Below are positions 34,840-43,300 of a stretch of DNA of 64,000 nucleotides, one piece after another. The stretch's first letter is position 1; every line of letters starts with the position of its first letter. The stretch lies in NCBI RefSeq assembly GCF_008727735.1, contig NZ_CP044227.1:310001-374000 (forward strand), read 5' to 3'. This DNA is from Flintibacter sp. KGMB00164. Lineage in GTDB: Bacteria; Bacillota; Clostridia; Oscillospirales; Oscillospiraceae. The translations under genes were made by a program, and so were the position numbers. Below the pieces are notes generated by a model. It was not told where the DNA came from. It saw only the letters and a list, made by a program, of their open reading frames with translations, and searched no databases.

Positions 34840-35784
34840 TCATTCCAAACCGGGGAGCCCAGCTGTGGTGAGAATACGGTGCATTAGTTCTTGGGTTTTA
34901 TAGGCGTCTGCACCGCTGGTTAAAGGCTCCTTGTTATTGCTGAGGCAGTCAAAGAAGTGGTCGACCTCCTGAGTAAAGCCCATCTTATCAATGACTTTAG
35001 CCCAGCCATAGGCTAAGGGAGTCATAGAGGTAGTGTGGGATTGCTGACCATCGGTAATGGTAATTGTGTCCGGACAGTTGACCAAAACGCTTTTGTTATG
35101 GCCGTGCATTTCAAGGGTCTCCACCCACTGGCCGGAAGCGCGATCCGCCACAAGCATGGCTACAGATCCATTTTCAAACTGAAGCTGTGCGGTAGCTAAA
35201 GTTTCATAGAGAGGATCTGTAAATTTGGAACAGGCTTCCACCTTTACACATTCTCCGCAGAAATAACGCAGAATATCGACCATGTGAATCGCATTTTCAA
35301 GAGTGGCGCGGTATTCGCTGGCCGGACGGTTTTTCTGCGCAATAAGCACATCGGGGGATAATTGCCCATATACCTCTTTGGCCTTTCGGTAGACCGGTGC
35401 ATAGCGGCGGTTAAAAGCAATCATCAGCTTCTTGCCTGTGCGGGCGGAAGCGTCAGCCATATCATAGGCTTCCTTCAGCGTCATTCCCATGGGCTTTTCG
35501 CAAAATACATCAACTCCAGCTTCCAGGAGCCGGATCACTTGCTCCGCGTGGACGGTTTTTGGAGACAACACAAAAGCACAGTCCAGGTCTAATGAAAGCA
35601 ACTCATCCAGATTATGTACTGCATGCTGAATAGCATAGCTCTTTTGTGTTTTTTCCACACTTTCAATGTGCTTAGCAAAGGCACCAACCATTTCTACATC
35701 ATTTCTGGAAGCCAGAATGGGAAGATGTGCAATGTGTGCAATGGATCCCACACCAATCAGGCCGACACGATATTTTTTTCCCAT
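34840..35784 (-). CDS. Gfo/Idh/MocA-family oxidoreductase
   Basis: A 314-residue NAD(P)-dependent dehydrogenase of the inositol dehydrogenase/glucose-fructose oxidoreductase family. The Rossmann motif GLIGVGSIAHIAHLP is at 8-22 and the EKP motif (VFCEKPMGMTLKEAYD) carries the catalytic lysine. It would oxidise a ring or chain hydroxyl of the transported sugar derivative. It is second in the operon, after the SDR gene. Confidence 0.87.
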   Translation of the reverse strand: MGKKYRVGLIGVGSIAHIAHLPILASRNDVEMVGAFAKHIESVEKTQKSYAIQHAVHNLDELLSLDLDCAFVLSPKTVHAEQVIRLLEAGVDVFCEKPMGMTLKEAYDMADASARTGKKLMIAFNRRYAPVYRKAKEVYGQLSPDVLIAQKNRPASEYRATLENAIHMVDILRYFCGECVKVEACSKFTDPLYETLATAQLQFENGSVAMLVADRASGQWVETLEMHGHNKSVLVNCPDTITITDGQQSHTTSMTPLAYGWAKVIDKMGFTQEVDHFFDCLSNNKEPLTSGADAYKTQELMHRILTTAGLPGLE

Positions 35785-35809
35785 AACAAAAATAGCTCCT
35801 TTATGCTGC

Positions 35810-36580
35810 TTAAGACTTTGCTAAGAATCCACCGTCCACGGCAATGGTAAAGCCGTTGACATAGTCTGAGGCGTCGGAGGCTAGGAAGATTGCTGCACCG
35901 GCCAGATCTTCGGGTACACCCCAGCGCTCCATAGGAATCCGGGTGTTAGTTTCGGCCATGCGGGAAGCTTCGGAGCGCATAGGAGCGGTCATATCGGTAA
36001 CCATGTAGCCAGGGGCGATGCAGTTAATGTGAATGCCATAGGGAGCTGCCCACTCATTGCACATATGCATGGTGATATTGCGTACCGCTGCTTTACTGGC
36101 GGTATAGGGGATTACTTTTATGCCGCCTTGATAGGATGTCATAGAGCCAATGTTGATAATTTTTCCTCCGCCGCCCTGCTTAATAAACTGCCGAGCCGCT
36201 GCTTGGCACATGAAAAACAGAGCAGTCAGATTGACATCCAAAACATCCTGCCAATCCTTTCGAGAGATATCAATGGCCATCACTCGCCGGGTGATACCGG
36301 CCGCATTGACCAGGATATCTACTTTTCCAAACTGTTCGACGGTTTTTTGGATTACCAGATCCGGGGTGTTCTCGTCTGCTACATCCAGTTTTAATTCCAG
36401 ATAGCGCCGCCCCAGAGCTTCTACCTTTTCTTTTGTGTCTCTGTGATCGGAGCGCCCCACACCCACAATATCAGCGCCGGCTCCGGCTAAGCCAAGAGCA
36501 ATTCCCTGACCAAGACCGCGGGTGGCACCAGTAACAATGGCTACTTTTCCCGCCAAACTAAATTTTTCATACGTCTCCAT
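35810..36580 (-). CDS. SDR-family dehydrogenase, first gene of the sugar-acid operon
   Basis: A 256-residue short-chain dehydrogenase with TGATRGLGQGIA at 18-29, NAAG at 92-95 and catalytic Ser146, Tyr159 and Lys163. By its look (NHxTASKAAVRNITMHMCNEWAPYGI-type region) it resembles gluconate 5-dehydrogenase/KduD-like enzymes that interconvert keto-sugar acids and their hydroxy forms. GGAGGAG lies before the ATG. It leads the long low-GC operon. Confidence 0.87.
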   Translation of the reverse strand: METYEKFSLAGKVAIVTGATRGLGQGIALGLAGAGADIVGVGRSDHRDTKEKVEALGRRYLELKLDVADENTPDLVIQKTVEQFGKVDILVNAAGITRRVMAIDISRKDWQDVLDVNLTALFFMCQAAARQFIKQGGGGKIINIGSMTSYQGGIKVIPYTASKAAVRNITMHMCNEWAAPYGIHINCIAPGYMVTDMTAPMRSEASRMAETNTRIPMERWGVPEDLAGAAIFLASDASDYVNGFTIAVDGGFLAKS

Positions 36581-36630
36581 AGTGCTCCTCCTAAAGTGTT
36601 TTCATTCTAGCTGTGTAAAAAATTACATCA

Positions 36631-36685
36631 AATGTAAACGTATTATTTATGTGAAAAAAATACCATTATTTGCACAGGATGTCAA
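36631..36685 (-). promoter_or_regulatory. Promoter and possible LacI operator of the sugar-acid operon
   Basis: On the minus strand TTGACA (36685-36680), a 17-bp spacer and TATTTT (36662-36657). Just downstream, 36631-36645 reads AATGTAAACGTATTA on the plus strand, with the central CG and flanking A/T arms usual for LacI-family sites. A repressor there would block the start of transcription. Confidence 0.6.
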
Positions 36686-36692
36686 GAGCAAT

Positions 36693-36960
36693 ATCTGATT
36701 TTTTTGTTGCTTATGTGCACTATTTTTAAATGAGAGAATTGTGCAAAGCAACTGAATCAAGAAAAATGGAGAGATTAAGAATGCTTGCAGAAAGAAAAAA
36801 GTGCCGCTGTCTCTGTGCGAAATGTTTAGCAGAGACAGCGGCGGTTTTTAAATAAGTTTAGAGAAAATTGCGTTTTAGCGATACACAGGAAAAATAATGG
36901 ATGACAGTTTCTGGATTTATTAAAGTGAGCGGGACAAAAAATATCTGTTCATTTGATTTT
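36693..36960. other. Non-coding A/T-rich stretch with a bidirectional terminator
   Basis: No coding signal is seen. GCCGCTGTCTCTG (36803-36815) pairs with CAGAGACAGCGGC (36830-36842). On the plus strand GGTTTTTAAAT follows; on the minus strand ACTTTTTTCTTT follows, so the stem should end the deacetylase message coming from the right. The remainder is A/T-rich with no repeat that I can support. Confidence 0.75.
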
Positions 36961-37740
36961 TCAGCACGGGCACTGCCGCCCGGTATGGTCGATGGAATAA
37001 TTGCCGGTGAGGATCAGCTGGGAGATGGGCACGAAGGTATAGCCCTCCTGGGTGAGCTGTTCCAGGATAGAGGGCAGGGCCTCGGGGGTGTGGAGAGCCG
37101 CATTATGAAAGAGAACGATGGACCCCGGGCCTACCTTGCTGGTCACCCGCTGGGTGATCTCGTCGGCGGGGATCTCCTTCCAGTCCAGGCTGTCCACATC
37201 CCACTGGATGGGTTCCATCCCGATGGACCGGGCAGCCTGAACCGACTTGTCGTCGTAGTCCCCGTAGGGCATCCGAACCAACGTGGGCCGCACCCCGGTG
37301 ACTGCCTCGATTTTGTCGTTGCAGGCGTTGAGATCGGCGATGACCTCGTCGGCGGTGAGCTGAGGATAGTGGGCGTGGGTGTTGGAGTGATTCATGACCT
37401 CGTGCCCCGCGTCGGAAAGTGCCTTTACCGATTCGGGATATTTATCCACCCAGGAACCTACCACAAAAAAGGTGGCTTTTACCCCGTAGCGGTCCAGAAT
37501 GTCAATGAGCTGCTGGGTGTCCTCGTTGCCCCAGGCCGCGTCAAAGCTGATGGAGATCAGCTTCTGATCCCGCTGGACACAGTAGATGGGCAGCTGGCGC
37601 ACAGAGGCGGAAGCGCCTACCGCGGCGGGGTAGTAATTGACCACGCAGAACATGACCGCGGCCAGACACAGACATGCCGCGGCAGTCCACCACCTCTTCC
37701 TCATGAGAACGATGTGAAAGGCGCGGATTGGTTTTCTCAT
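36961..37740 (-). CDS. Polysaccharide deacetylase (NodB/PdaB-like)
   Basis: A 259-residue membrane-anchored or exported carbohydrate esterase 4. One N-terminal hydrophobic segment (about 17-38, RWWTAAACLCLAAVMFC) is followed by the NodB fold: SFDAAWGNEDT (the TFDDG position in its PdaB-like form), the metal histidines in NHSNTHAHYPQL, RMPYGDYDD, and the C-terminal GSIVLFHN. Relatives remove acetyl groups from peptidoglycan, often during sporulation. The ATG at 37740 follows GGGAG by about 9 bases. Confidence 0.88.
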   Translation of the reverse strand: MRKPIRAFHIVLMRKRWWTAAACLCLAAVMFCVVNYYPAAVGASASVRQLPIYCVQRDQKLISISFDAAWGNEDTQQLIDILDRYGVKATFFVVGSWVDKYPESVKALSDAGHEVMNHSNTHAHYPQLTADEVIADLNACNDKIEAVTGVRPTLVRMPYGDYDDKSVQAARSIGMEPIQWDVDSLDWKEIPADEITQRVTSKVGPGSIVLFHNAALHTPEALPSILEQLTQEGYTFVPISQLILTGNYSIDHTGRQCPC

Positions 37741-37820
37741 TCCGATCATCTCCCAAAAGCAAATTATAATCATCTATATTGTATCGAAGGGGGAAAAATG
37801 CGGCAGGGAGAGCCGGGCAT

Positions 37821-37857
37821 AAAAAGAGCCCCGCCGGCAAAGAGTGCCGGTGGGGCT
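37821..37857 (-). terminator. Terminator of the arginase gene
   Basis: AGCCCCGCCGGCA (37827-37839) pairs with TGCCGGTGGGGCT (37845-37857) through one G-T pair; TCTTTTTATG follows on the minus strand. Confidence 0.85.
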
Positions 37858-37875
37858 GAGAGAGGGAACATAAGA

Positions 37876-38766
37876 TTAAAATACCACTTTGCCCAGGGCG
37901 GACTGGACCAGCTCCGAGGCCAGAATGCCGGTCTTGTTGCGCTCGTCCAGGATGGGATTGACCTCTACCATGTCCAGGGAGACCAGCTTTTGAGAGCGGG
38001 CGATGGTCTCCACCGCCAGGAAGGCCTCGCGGGTGGTGAGACCGCTGTGCACCACGGTGCCCGTGCCCGGCGCGGCCTCGGGGGTGATGGCGTCCACGTC
38101 AAAGCTCAGGTGAATACCCTTGGTGCCCTCGCCGGCCACCGCCATAGCCCGGCGCATGACCTCCGCCATGCCCAGCTCGTCGATCATATCGATGGGGAAG
38201 ATGGTCACCCCGGCCTCCTTCATGCGGATGCGCTCCTGGGTGTCGATATCCCGTCCGCCGATCTGAACACAGTGGGCCACATCCACATAGACGGGACCCT
38301 GGCCGAAATCCACCATACAGTCGGGACCGTAGCCGCACACAGCGGAGAAGGGCATGCCGTGCATGTTGCCGGTCTGACTGCTCTCCTCGTTGTTCCAGTC
38401 GCCGTGGGCATCCACCCAGATAATGCCGATGGAACCATAAAACTTGGAGACTGCGGAGATGCTGCCCGCTGCGATGCTGTGGTCACCGCCCAGCACCACG
38501 GGGAAATGTCCGTTTTCCAAAGACTGATATACCGTGTGGTAGAGCCGGCGGTTCACGTCCACCACCTGCTCATAATTTCTCAGAGTAGGCTTTGTAGCAC
38601 CCTTGGGGGCAGGAACAATATCACCCAGGTTTTCCACCTGGAAGCCCATGTGTTCCAGACCCTCGCACAATCCGGCATAGCGGATGGCGGTAGGTCCCAT
38701 ATTGACGCCCCGCTTGGACGCGCCGAAATCCATCTGCACGCCTACAAGATCGATCATACGCTCCAT
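37876..38766 (-). CDS. rocF: Arginase
   Basis: A 296-residue arginase that hydrolyses arginine to ornithine and urea with two Mn2+ ions. The metal ligands lie in GGDHSIAAG, WVDAHGDWN and SFDVDAITP, and PGTGTVVHSGLTTREA follows as usual; the common DVDGLDP is DVDAITP here, the metal-binding DVD being kept. No urease is visible in this window. GAGGTG precedes the ATG. A LysR regulator is transcribed divergently from the 181-bp gap, the usual layout for a LysR-controlled target. Confidence 0.92.
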   Translation of the reverse strand: MERMIDLVGVQMDFGASKRGVNMGPTAIRYAGLCEGLEHMGFQVENLGDIVPAPKGATKPTLRNYEQVVDVNRRLYHTVYQSLENGHFPVVLGGDHSIAAGSISAVSKFYGSIGIIWVDAHGDWNNEESSQTGNMHGMPFSAVCGYGPDCMVDFGQGPVYVDVAHCVQIGGRDIDTQERIRMKEAGVTIFPIDMIDELGMAEVMRRAMAVAGEGTKGIHLSFDVDAITPEAAPGTGTVVHSGLTTREAFLAVETIARSQKLVSLDMVEVNPILDERNKTGILASELVQSALGKVVF

Positions 38767-38877
38767 AGCTGTTTCACCTCAAATTCAGAATCCGGTGTTT
38801 GGCGCTCCAGCCGCTGCCTTTGTTCGAAGATGTTCTCCGATATACACCAGTATCTATAAAATAATTGATGAATAAGC

Positions 38878-38907
38878 TTGTGTCAAATACATTATTTTTA
38901 ATATAAT
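38878..38907 (+). promoter_or_regulatory. Promoter of the LysR gene
   Basis: TTGTGT (38878-38883), an 18-bp spacer and a perfect TATAAT (38902-38907) precede the LysR start by about 40 bp in an A/T-rich intergenic stretch. The same gap must contain the arginase promoter on the other strand, but I cannot pick it out with confidence. Confidence 0.65.
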
Positions 38908-38947
38908 ATTAGATATAAGCTAATTATGAACCGAGGAGGCCTAAATT

Positions 38948-39907
38948 ATGAATTTGCGGGAGCAGGAGTATGTGCTGGCCATAGCCAATTATCAGACTTT
39001 AAAAGGGGCGGCAGAGTTCCTCAATGTGTCGCCTCCCACCCTGAGTGTGTTTCTCAGTACGCTGGAGCACACACTTGGTGTGCCCTTGTTCAACCGCTTT
39101 GGAAAGAAATTTGTGCCTACCGAGGTAGGGGAGACCTATATACGGTATGCCCGGGAGATGTGCTTTCTCAACCGCCAGTGGGAGGCGCGGTTGTATGACA
39201 TAAAACACGGTGAACGGGGTGTGTTACGTCTGGGACTCCATCCTCGCCGAACCACATATCTGTTACCGGCTGCATTGCGGGAGCTGACCATTCGCCACCC
39301 GAGTATAGATGTGAAATTGTACGAAGGCAGCTCAGAAGAATTGTTCCATTTGCTGCTGGATGGAGAGGTGGATCTGATTATCAATAACCGGCCTAATCCG
39401 GCTCCGGTGCTGGAGTTTATTCCTTTTTACCGGGATCGGCTGGTGGCGGTGCTATCGCCTCTGCATCCGTTGGCTTGCAAAGCAGTTTCTATTTCCGGCA
39501 GTTCTGTGCCTTGGATCGACCTGTCCCTGTTTGCAGGGGAAACCTTTATTTTACAGCTCCCGGACCAGTCTTCGCGGATGTATACCGATCAGGCACTGGA
39601 CTATGCGGGGGTGCATCCGCTGCACCATTATACGGTGGAAAATCTGGAGTCCGCTGCCCAAATGGCGGCAGAGGGGCTGGGTGTGGCGTTCAATTTCTTA
39701 GGGTATATCCAGCACTTTTCGTATCATAAACCCATCCGGTATTTTCTGACCGGGGACCCAAATGCCTTTATTGACTACTATATTGTGCGCCGGAAAGATG
39801 CCTATCTGGCCCCTTATGTGGCCGATTTTATTGAGATCCTGCAAGAACAGATTGCCCAGCAATCCCTGTTGATCCTTCCACCGGACAAGAAGCAAGCAAA
39901 GCCGTAA
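38948..39907 (+). CDS. LysR-family transcriptional regulator
   Basis: A 319-residue regulator. The N-terminal winged helix-turn-helix is MNLREQEYVLAIANYQTLKGAAEFLNVS...TLS-type (about 1-60) and the effector domain follows (about 90-300, GVLRLGLHPRRTTYLLP). GAGGAGG lies 6-10 bases before the ATG. Divergence from arginase suggests it senses an amino acid and controls that gene. Its GC content is lower than its right-hand neighbours. Confidence 0.92.
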   Translation: MNLREQEYVLAIANYQTLKGAAEFLNVSPPTLSVFLSTLEHTLGVPLFNRFGKKFVPTEVGETYIRYAREMCFLNRQWEARLYDIKHGERGVLRLGLHPRRTTYLLPAALRELTIRHPSIDVKLYEGSSEELFHLLLDGEVDLIINNRPNPAPVLEFIPFYRDRLVAVLSPLHPLACKAVSISGSSVPWIDLSLFAGETFILQLPDQSSRMYTDQALDYAGVHPLHHYTVENLESAAQMAAEGLGVAFNFLGYIQHFSYHKPIRYFLTGDPNAFIDYYIVRRKDAYLAPYVADFIEILQEQIAQQSLLILPPDKKQAKP

Positions 39908-40276
39908 CATGCGTTGAAAGAGGTGCGTCCATACTGGAAATACTGAGTGTGATTTCCAGGCGATCCAGCAAGATAACAGATAAAAGACATAACATACAAA
40001 CTGGTATAAAAAGAAAAGCCCAATTGCACCCCTGGTTTGAGTGCAAAAAATCAAAAGAGGGAAGAAAAAGATTTTCAAAAAATAAACTGCAAATAAATGT
40101 AACAAAATGTAAACATTTGTGTAATTATTATTACATAAATGAAATAATTTTTTGCAGCGCGGAAGCTGGGCAGAAGGAAAGAAAAGTTTTTCATCGTCTA
40201 AATACCCATAAAAGCGATGGGTATTTACGTTCATTTTAACCACTGCAACAAAAATAAAATTGTTTCCAATTTTTCA
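39908..40276. other. A/T-rich non-coding region before the surface-protein genes
   Basis: No gene is seen. The stretch holds AAATGT-AA-ACATTT and TGTAAT-TATT-ATTACA inverted repeats near 40105-40136, which could be protein-binding sites, and a 10-bp stem AAATACCCAT/ATGGGTATTT (40200-40226) that may end the LysR message. Open frames crossing it lack ribosome sites and start upstream of the promoter at 40277. Confidence 0.5.
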
Positions 40277-40305
40277 TTGAAACTGGTGTGCGCTTCCAGT
40301 ATAAT
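40277..40305 (+). promoter_or_regulatory. Strong promoter of the M60/SLH gene pair
   Basis: TTGAAA (40277-40282), a 17-bp spacer and a perfect TATAAT (40300-40305). It lies about 95 bp before the chosen TTG start, which rules out the longer open frame beginning at 40217. Confidence 0.8.
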
Positions 40306-40399
40306 GCGGCGTAGTGAAGGCCGTCGGCCCCAGCCCATCCGGGTTTGGGACGGGCGGCTTAACCGCGCAATGAACAAACGATTGGAAAGGATGAACGAT

Positions 40400-43300
40400 T
40401 TGAACCAGCTTCGACGACTGACCTCGGGCCTGCTGAGTCTGGCTCTGGTAGGTTCCACCTGTACCGCTTGGCTGCCCACCGTTGCCTCGGCCAGCCGCCA
40501 GGAGTACTCTGTTCAGACAGAGCAGGCCACCGGCTCCATTGCACTGACCCTGAGCTTTGATCTGCCCCAGCGGGCGGATGAGGTAAAGAGCCGGGATATC
40601 CAGCTCACTCTGACAGGGAACAATAAAAATATTACTGTCTCTCTAAACAACGGTTCTGCCACCGGTGCTGATGGCCTGTCCGTTTCGGTCAAGGCTCTCA
40701 ACACCCATGGGGTGGAGCTGACCACCGAGAACCAGATCGGCGCCTATGAGGCTGTGATTTCCGGCCTGCCGCTGGGCACTTATAATATGGAAGTCACCGG
40801 CAACGGCTATGCCGACTGCTCCACCGAAGTCATCCTGCAGGATTACTCCCAGCACGTGCTCATGAGCACCGCTGACGGTACCTTCTCTCTGGGCGACGTG
40901 ACCGGCGACGGGGTTGTGGATGCAGATGACCGCGCCGCCCTGGTTAAGCAGCTGGGCGAGACCGATGCACTGGACACCTACGACCTCAACGGTGACGGGG
41001 TGGTGGACGTGACCGATCTGTCCTATGTCAACAAGATGATGGATCTGGCAGCTGAGCCCCGTATCCTCTCCACCACTGCGATCGTGGTTCCTACCGTGGA
41101 GAGCAACACCCTTGAGGTAGAGGGTAACGTGGCCGATCTGTTTACCGACAGCGAGTCTGTTGTGACCCTCAAGCCCACCAAAGAGGCCGAGGAGCTCTCC
41201 ATCCCCATCACCCTGGACAAGCCCACCGAGATGAGTGAGATCTCCATCTCCTCTCCCAGTGCGCAGGGAGCTATTCAGGAGGGCGTTGCCCTGGTAGAGG
41301 TGGATGGCCAGGAAGATCCCCTGAAGATTCCCTTTGAGGCCGCCGCCCCCACCGGGGTGTACGCCATCAGCCGCAACGCCGGCCAGAGCGTGGTCACCAT
41401 CAACCTGGGTTCCAAGGTGGCCGTGAAGAAGGTCACCATCACCGTGACCAAGGTAGAGGGCCAGGAAGGCGACAAGCCCGCATTTGCCACCGTCACCCAG
41501 ATCGAGTTCCTCAAGGACATCGTGTCCGAGGAGACCAAGGCGGACACCCAGGTGAAGGGCCTGGCCGCCACCGCGGGCGACGGCGAGGTCACCCTGGTGT
41601 GGGAGAGTGTGAAGAACGTCACCGGCTACACCGTGAAGTACGGCACCAATAAGAGCGCCCTGAACCAGAGCGCCACCTCCAACACCAACCGTACCGTTAT
41701 TTCCGGCCTGGAGAACAACACCACCTACTACTTCCAGGTCATCGCTACCAGCGGCGACTGGAGCGGCACTCCCTCTGCCGTCCTGTCCGCCATGCCTTTG
41801 GCCGCCAGCATTCCCGGCGCTCCCTCTAATATCCTGGTAGAGGCTGCCGACAGCGCCCTGCGCGTCAGCTGGGGCAAGACCAAGGACGCCACTTACTACC
41901 AGGCCTTTTACCGGGAGCAGGGTACGGAGAGCTGGAACCAGTGGGGCGGCAACATCTCCGGTACCAGCACTGCCATCACCGGCCTGACCAACGGCACCAC
42001 CTATGAGGTGGCTGTGAAGGCGGGCAACCATAAGGGTGTGGGTCCTTACTCTTCCATTGCTACTGGCATTCCCAACAAGGAAGGGTTTGAACTGCCGGCG
42101 CTGCCTACCGACGGACGCATCGATAATGGGGAGATCACTTCCATTGTCATGCAGGACCCCTCCAACGTAAACCGGAACCTGTGCCCCAACTTTGATGTGA
42201 CCACCCACCTCACCGACAACGATCCCAACACCTACTGGATTGCTGCTACCTACACCCAGAACAGCAATATTACTTATACTTTCCGCACCACCCACGACAT
42301 GAACTATCTGCTGGTGGTGCCCTATCTGGATGCTACTTATAAAAACCGTATTGCCAACTATACCGTTACACTGAAGGGTGAGGACGGTGAGATTCTGGCT
42401 ACCTATTACCGGGACGGTGTCAATATCACCGGCAGCAACTACTATATTCTCCCCTTCCCTGAAACCAAGGGAGTCAAGAGTGTTACCGTGGCTCTGGGCG
42501 AGAAGACCGGCGGTCCCCGGGTAAGCGTCTCTGAAATCGCCTTCTATGAGAGCGAGAATCTGGTCAGCGGAATTGCTGATCTCTTTACCGACGGCACCTT
42601 CACCCAGCTGAAGAGTACCGTTAAGCAGGATCAGATCACCAATCTGAAGAACCGCCTCAGTGCGCTGGGCAGCTTCTATCTGGATCTCGCCCGGCTCACC
42701 GATGAGCTGAATTTGGCCCAGGCCCTGCTGAACCAGGACAGCGATGCCCTGGGTCTGGTGAAGAACGACTTCCAGAGCCGCAGCACCTCCGCTGCCGCCG
42801 ATCAGACCGCCGGCCAGAGCGCCAGCGACCTGCAGCCCCTGGGCATTACCGCCCAGGCCGGCGCCACCGTAGCCATCTACGCCGAGCTGCCCAGCGACGC
42901 CACCGTCTATGTGGTGCCCACCCAGTTCTACGGCGAGTCCGGCGTGTGGAAGGGCACTCCCGTGGCACTGCAGAATGGCCGCAACTACATTACCATTGAG
43001 CAGATCGGCAGCCTGGCCAACCGGGGTGGCCCCCTCTATCTGACCTACTCCGGCAGCAACCCCGAGGCCATCAAGCTTCAGGTCCGCGTGCTGAACAACG
43101 CCTGGGAGATGCCGGTGCTGGAGCTGTCCGACTGGTACAGCATGGGTGAGTCCGCCCGCAAGGACGCCATCCGGACCTATGTCCAGGAGCTGTCCGCCTA
43201 TGTGGCCGCTCTGCCCACCTCCGGCCTGACCACCAACGTCCGCAACGCCACCGAGATCTCCACCCCCAGCGTGCTTTTGTCCCTCCCCGCCGACCAGGTG

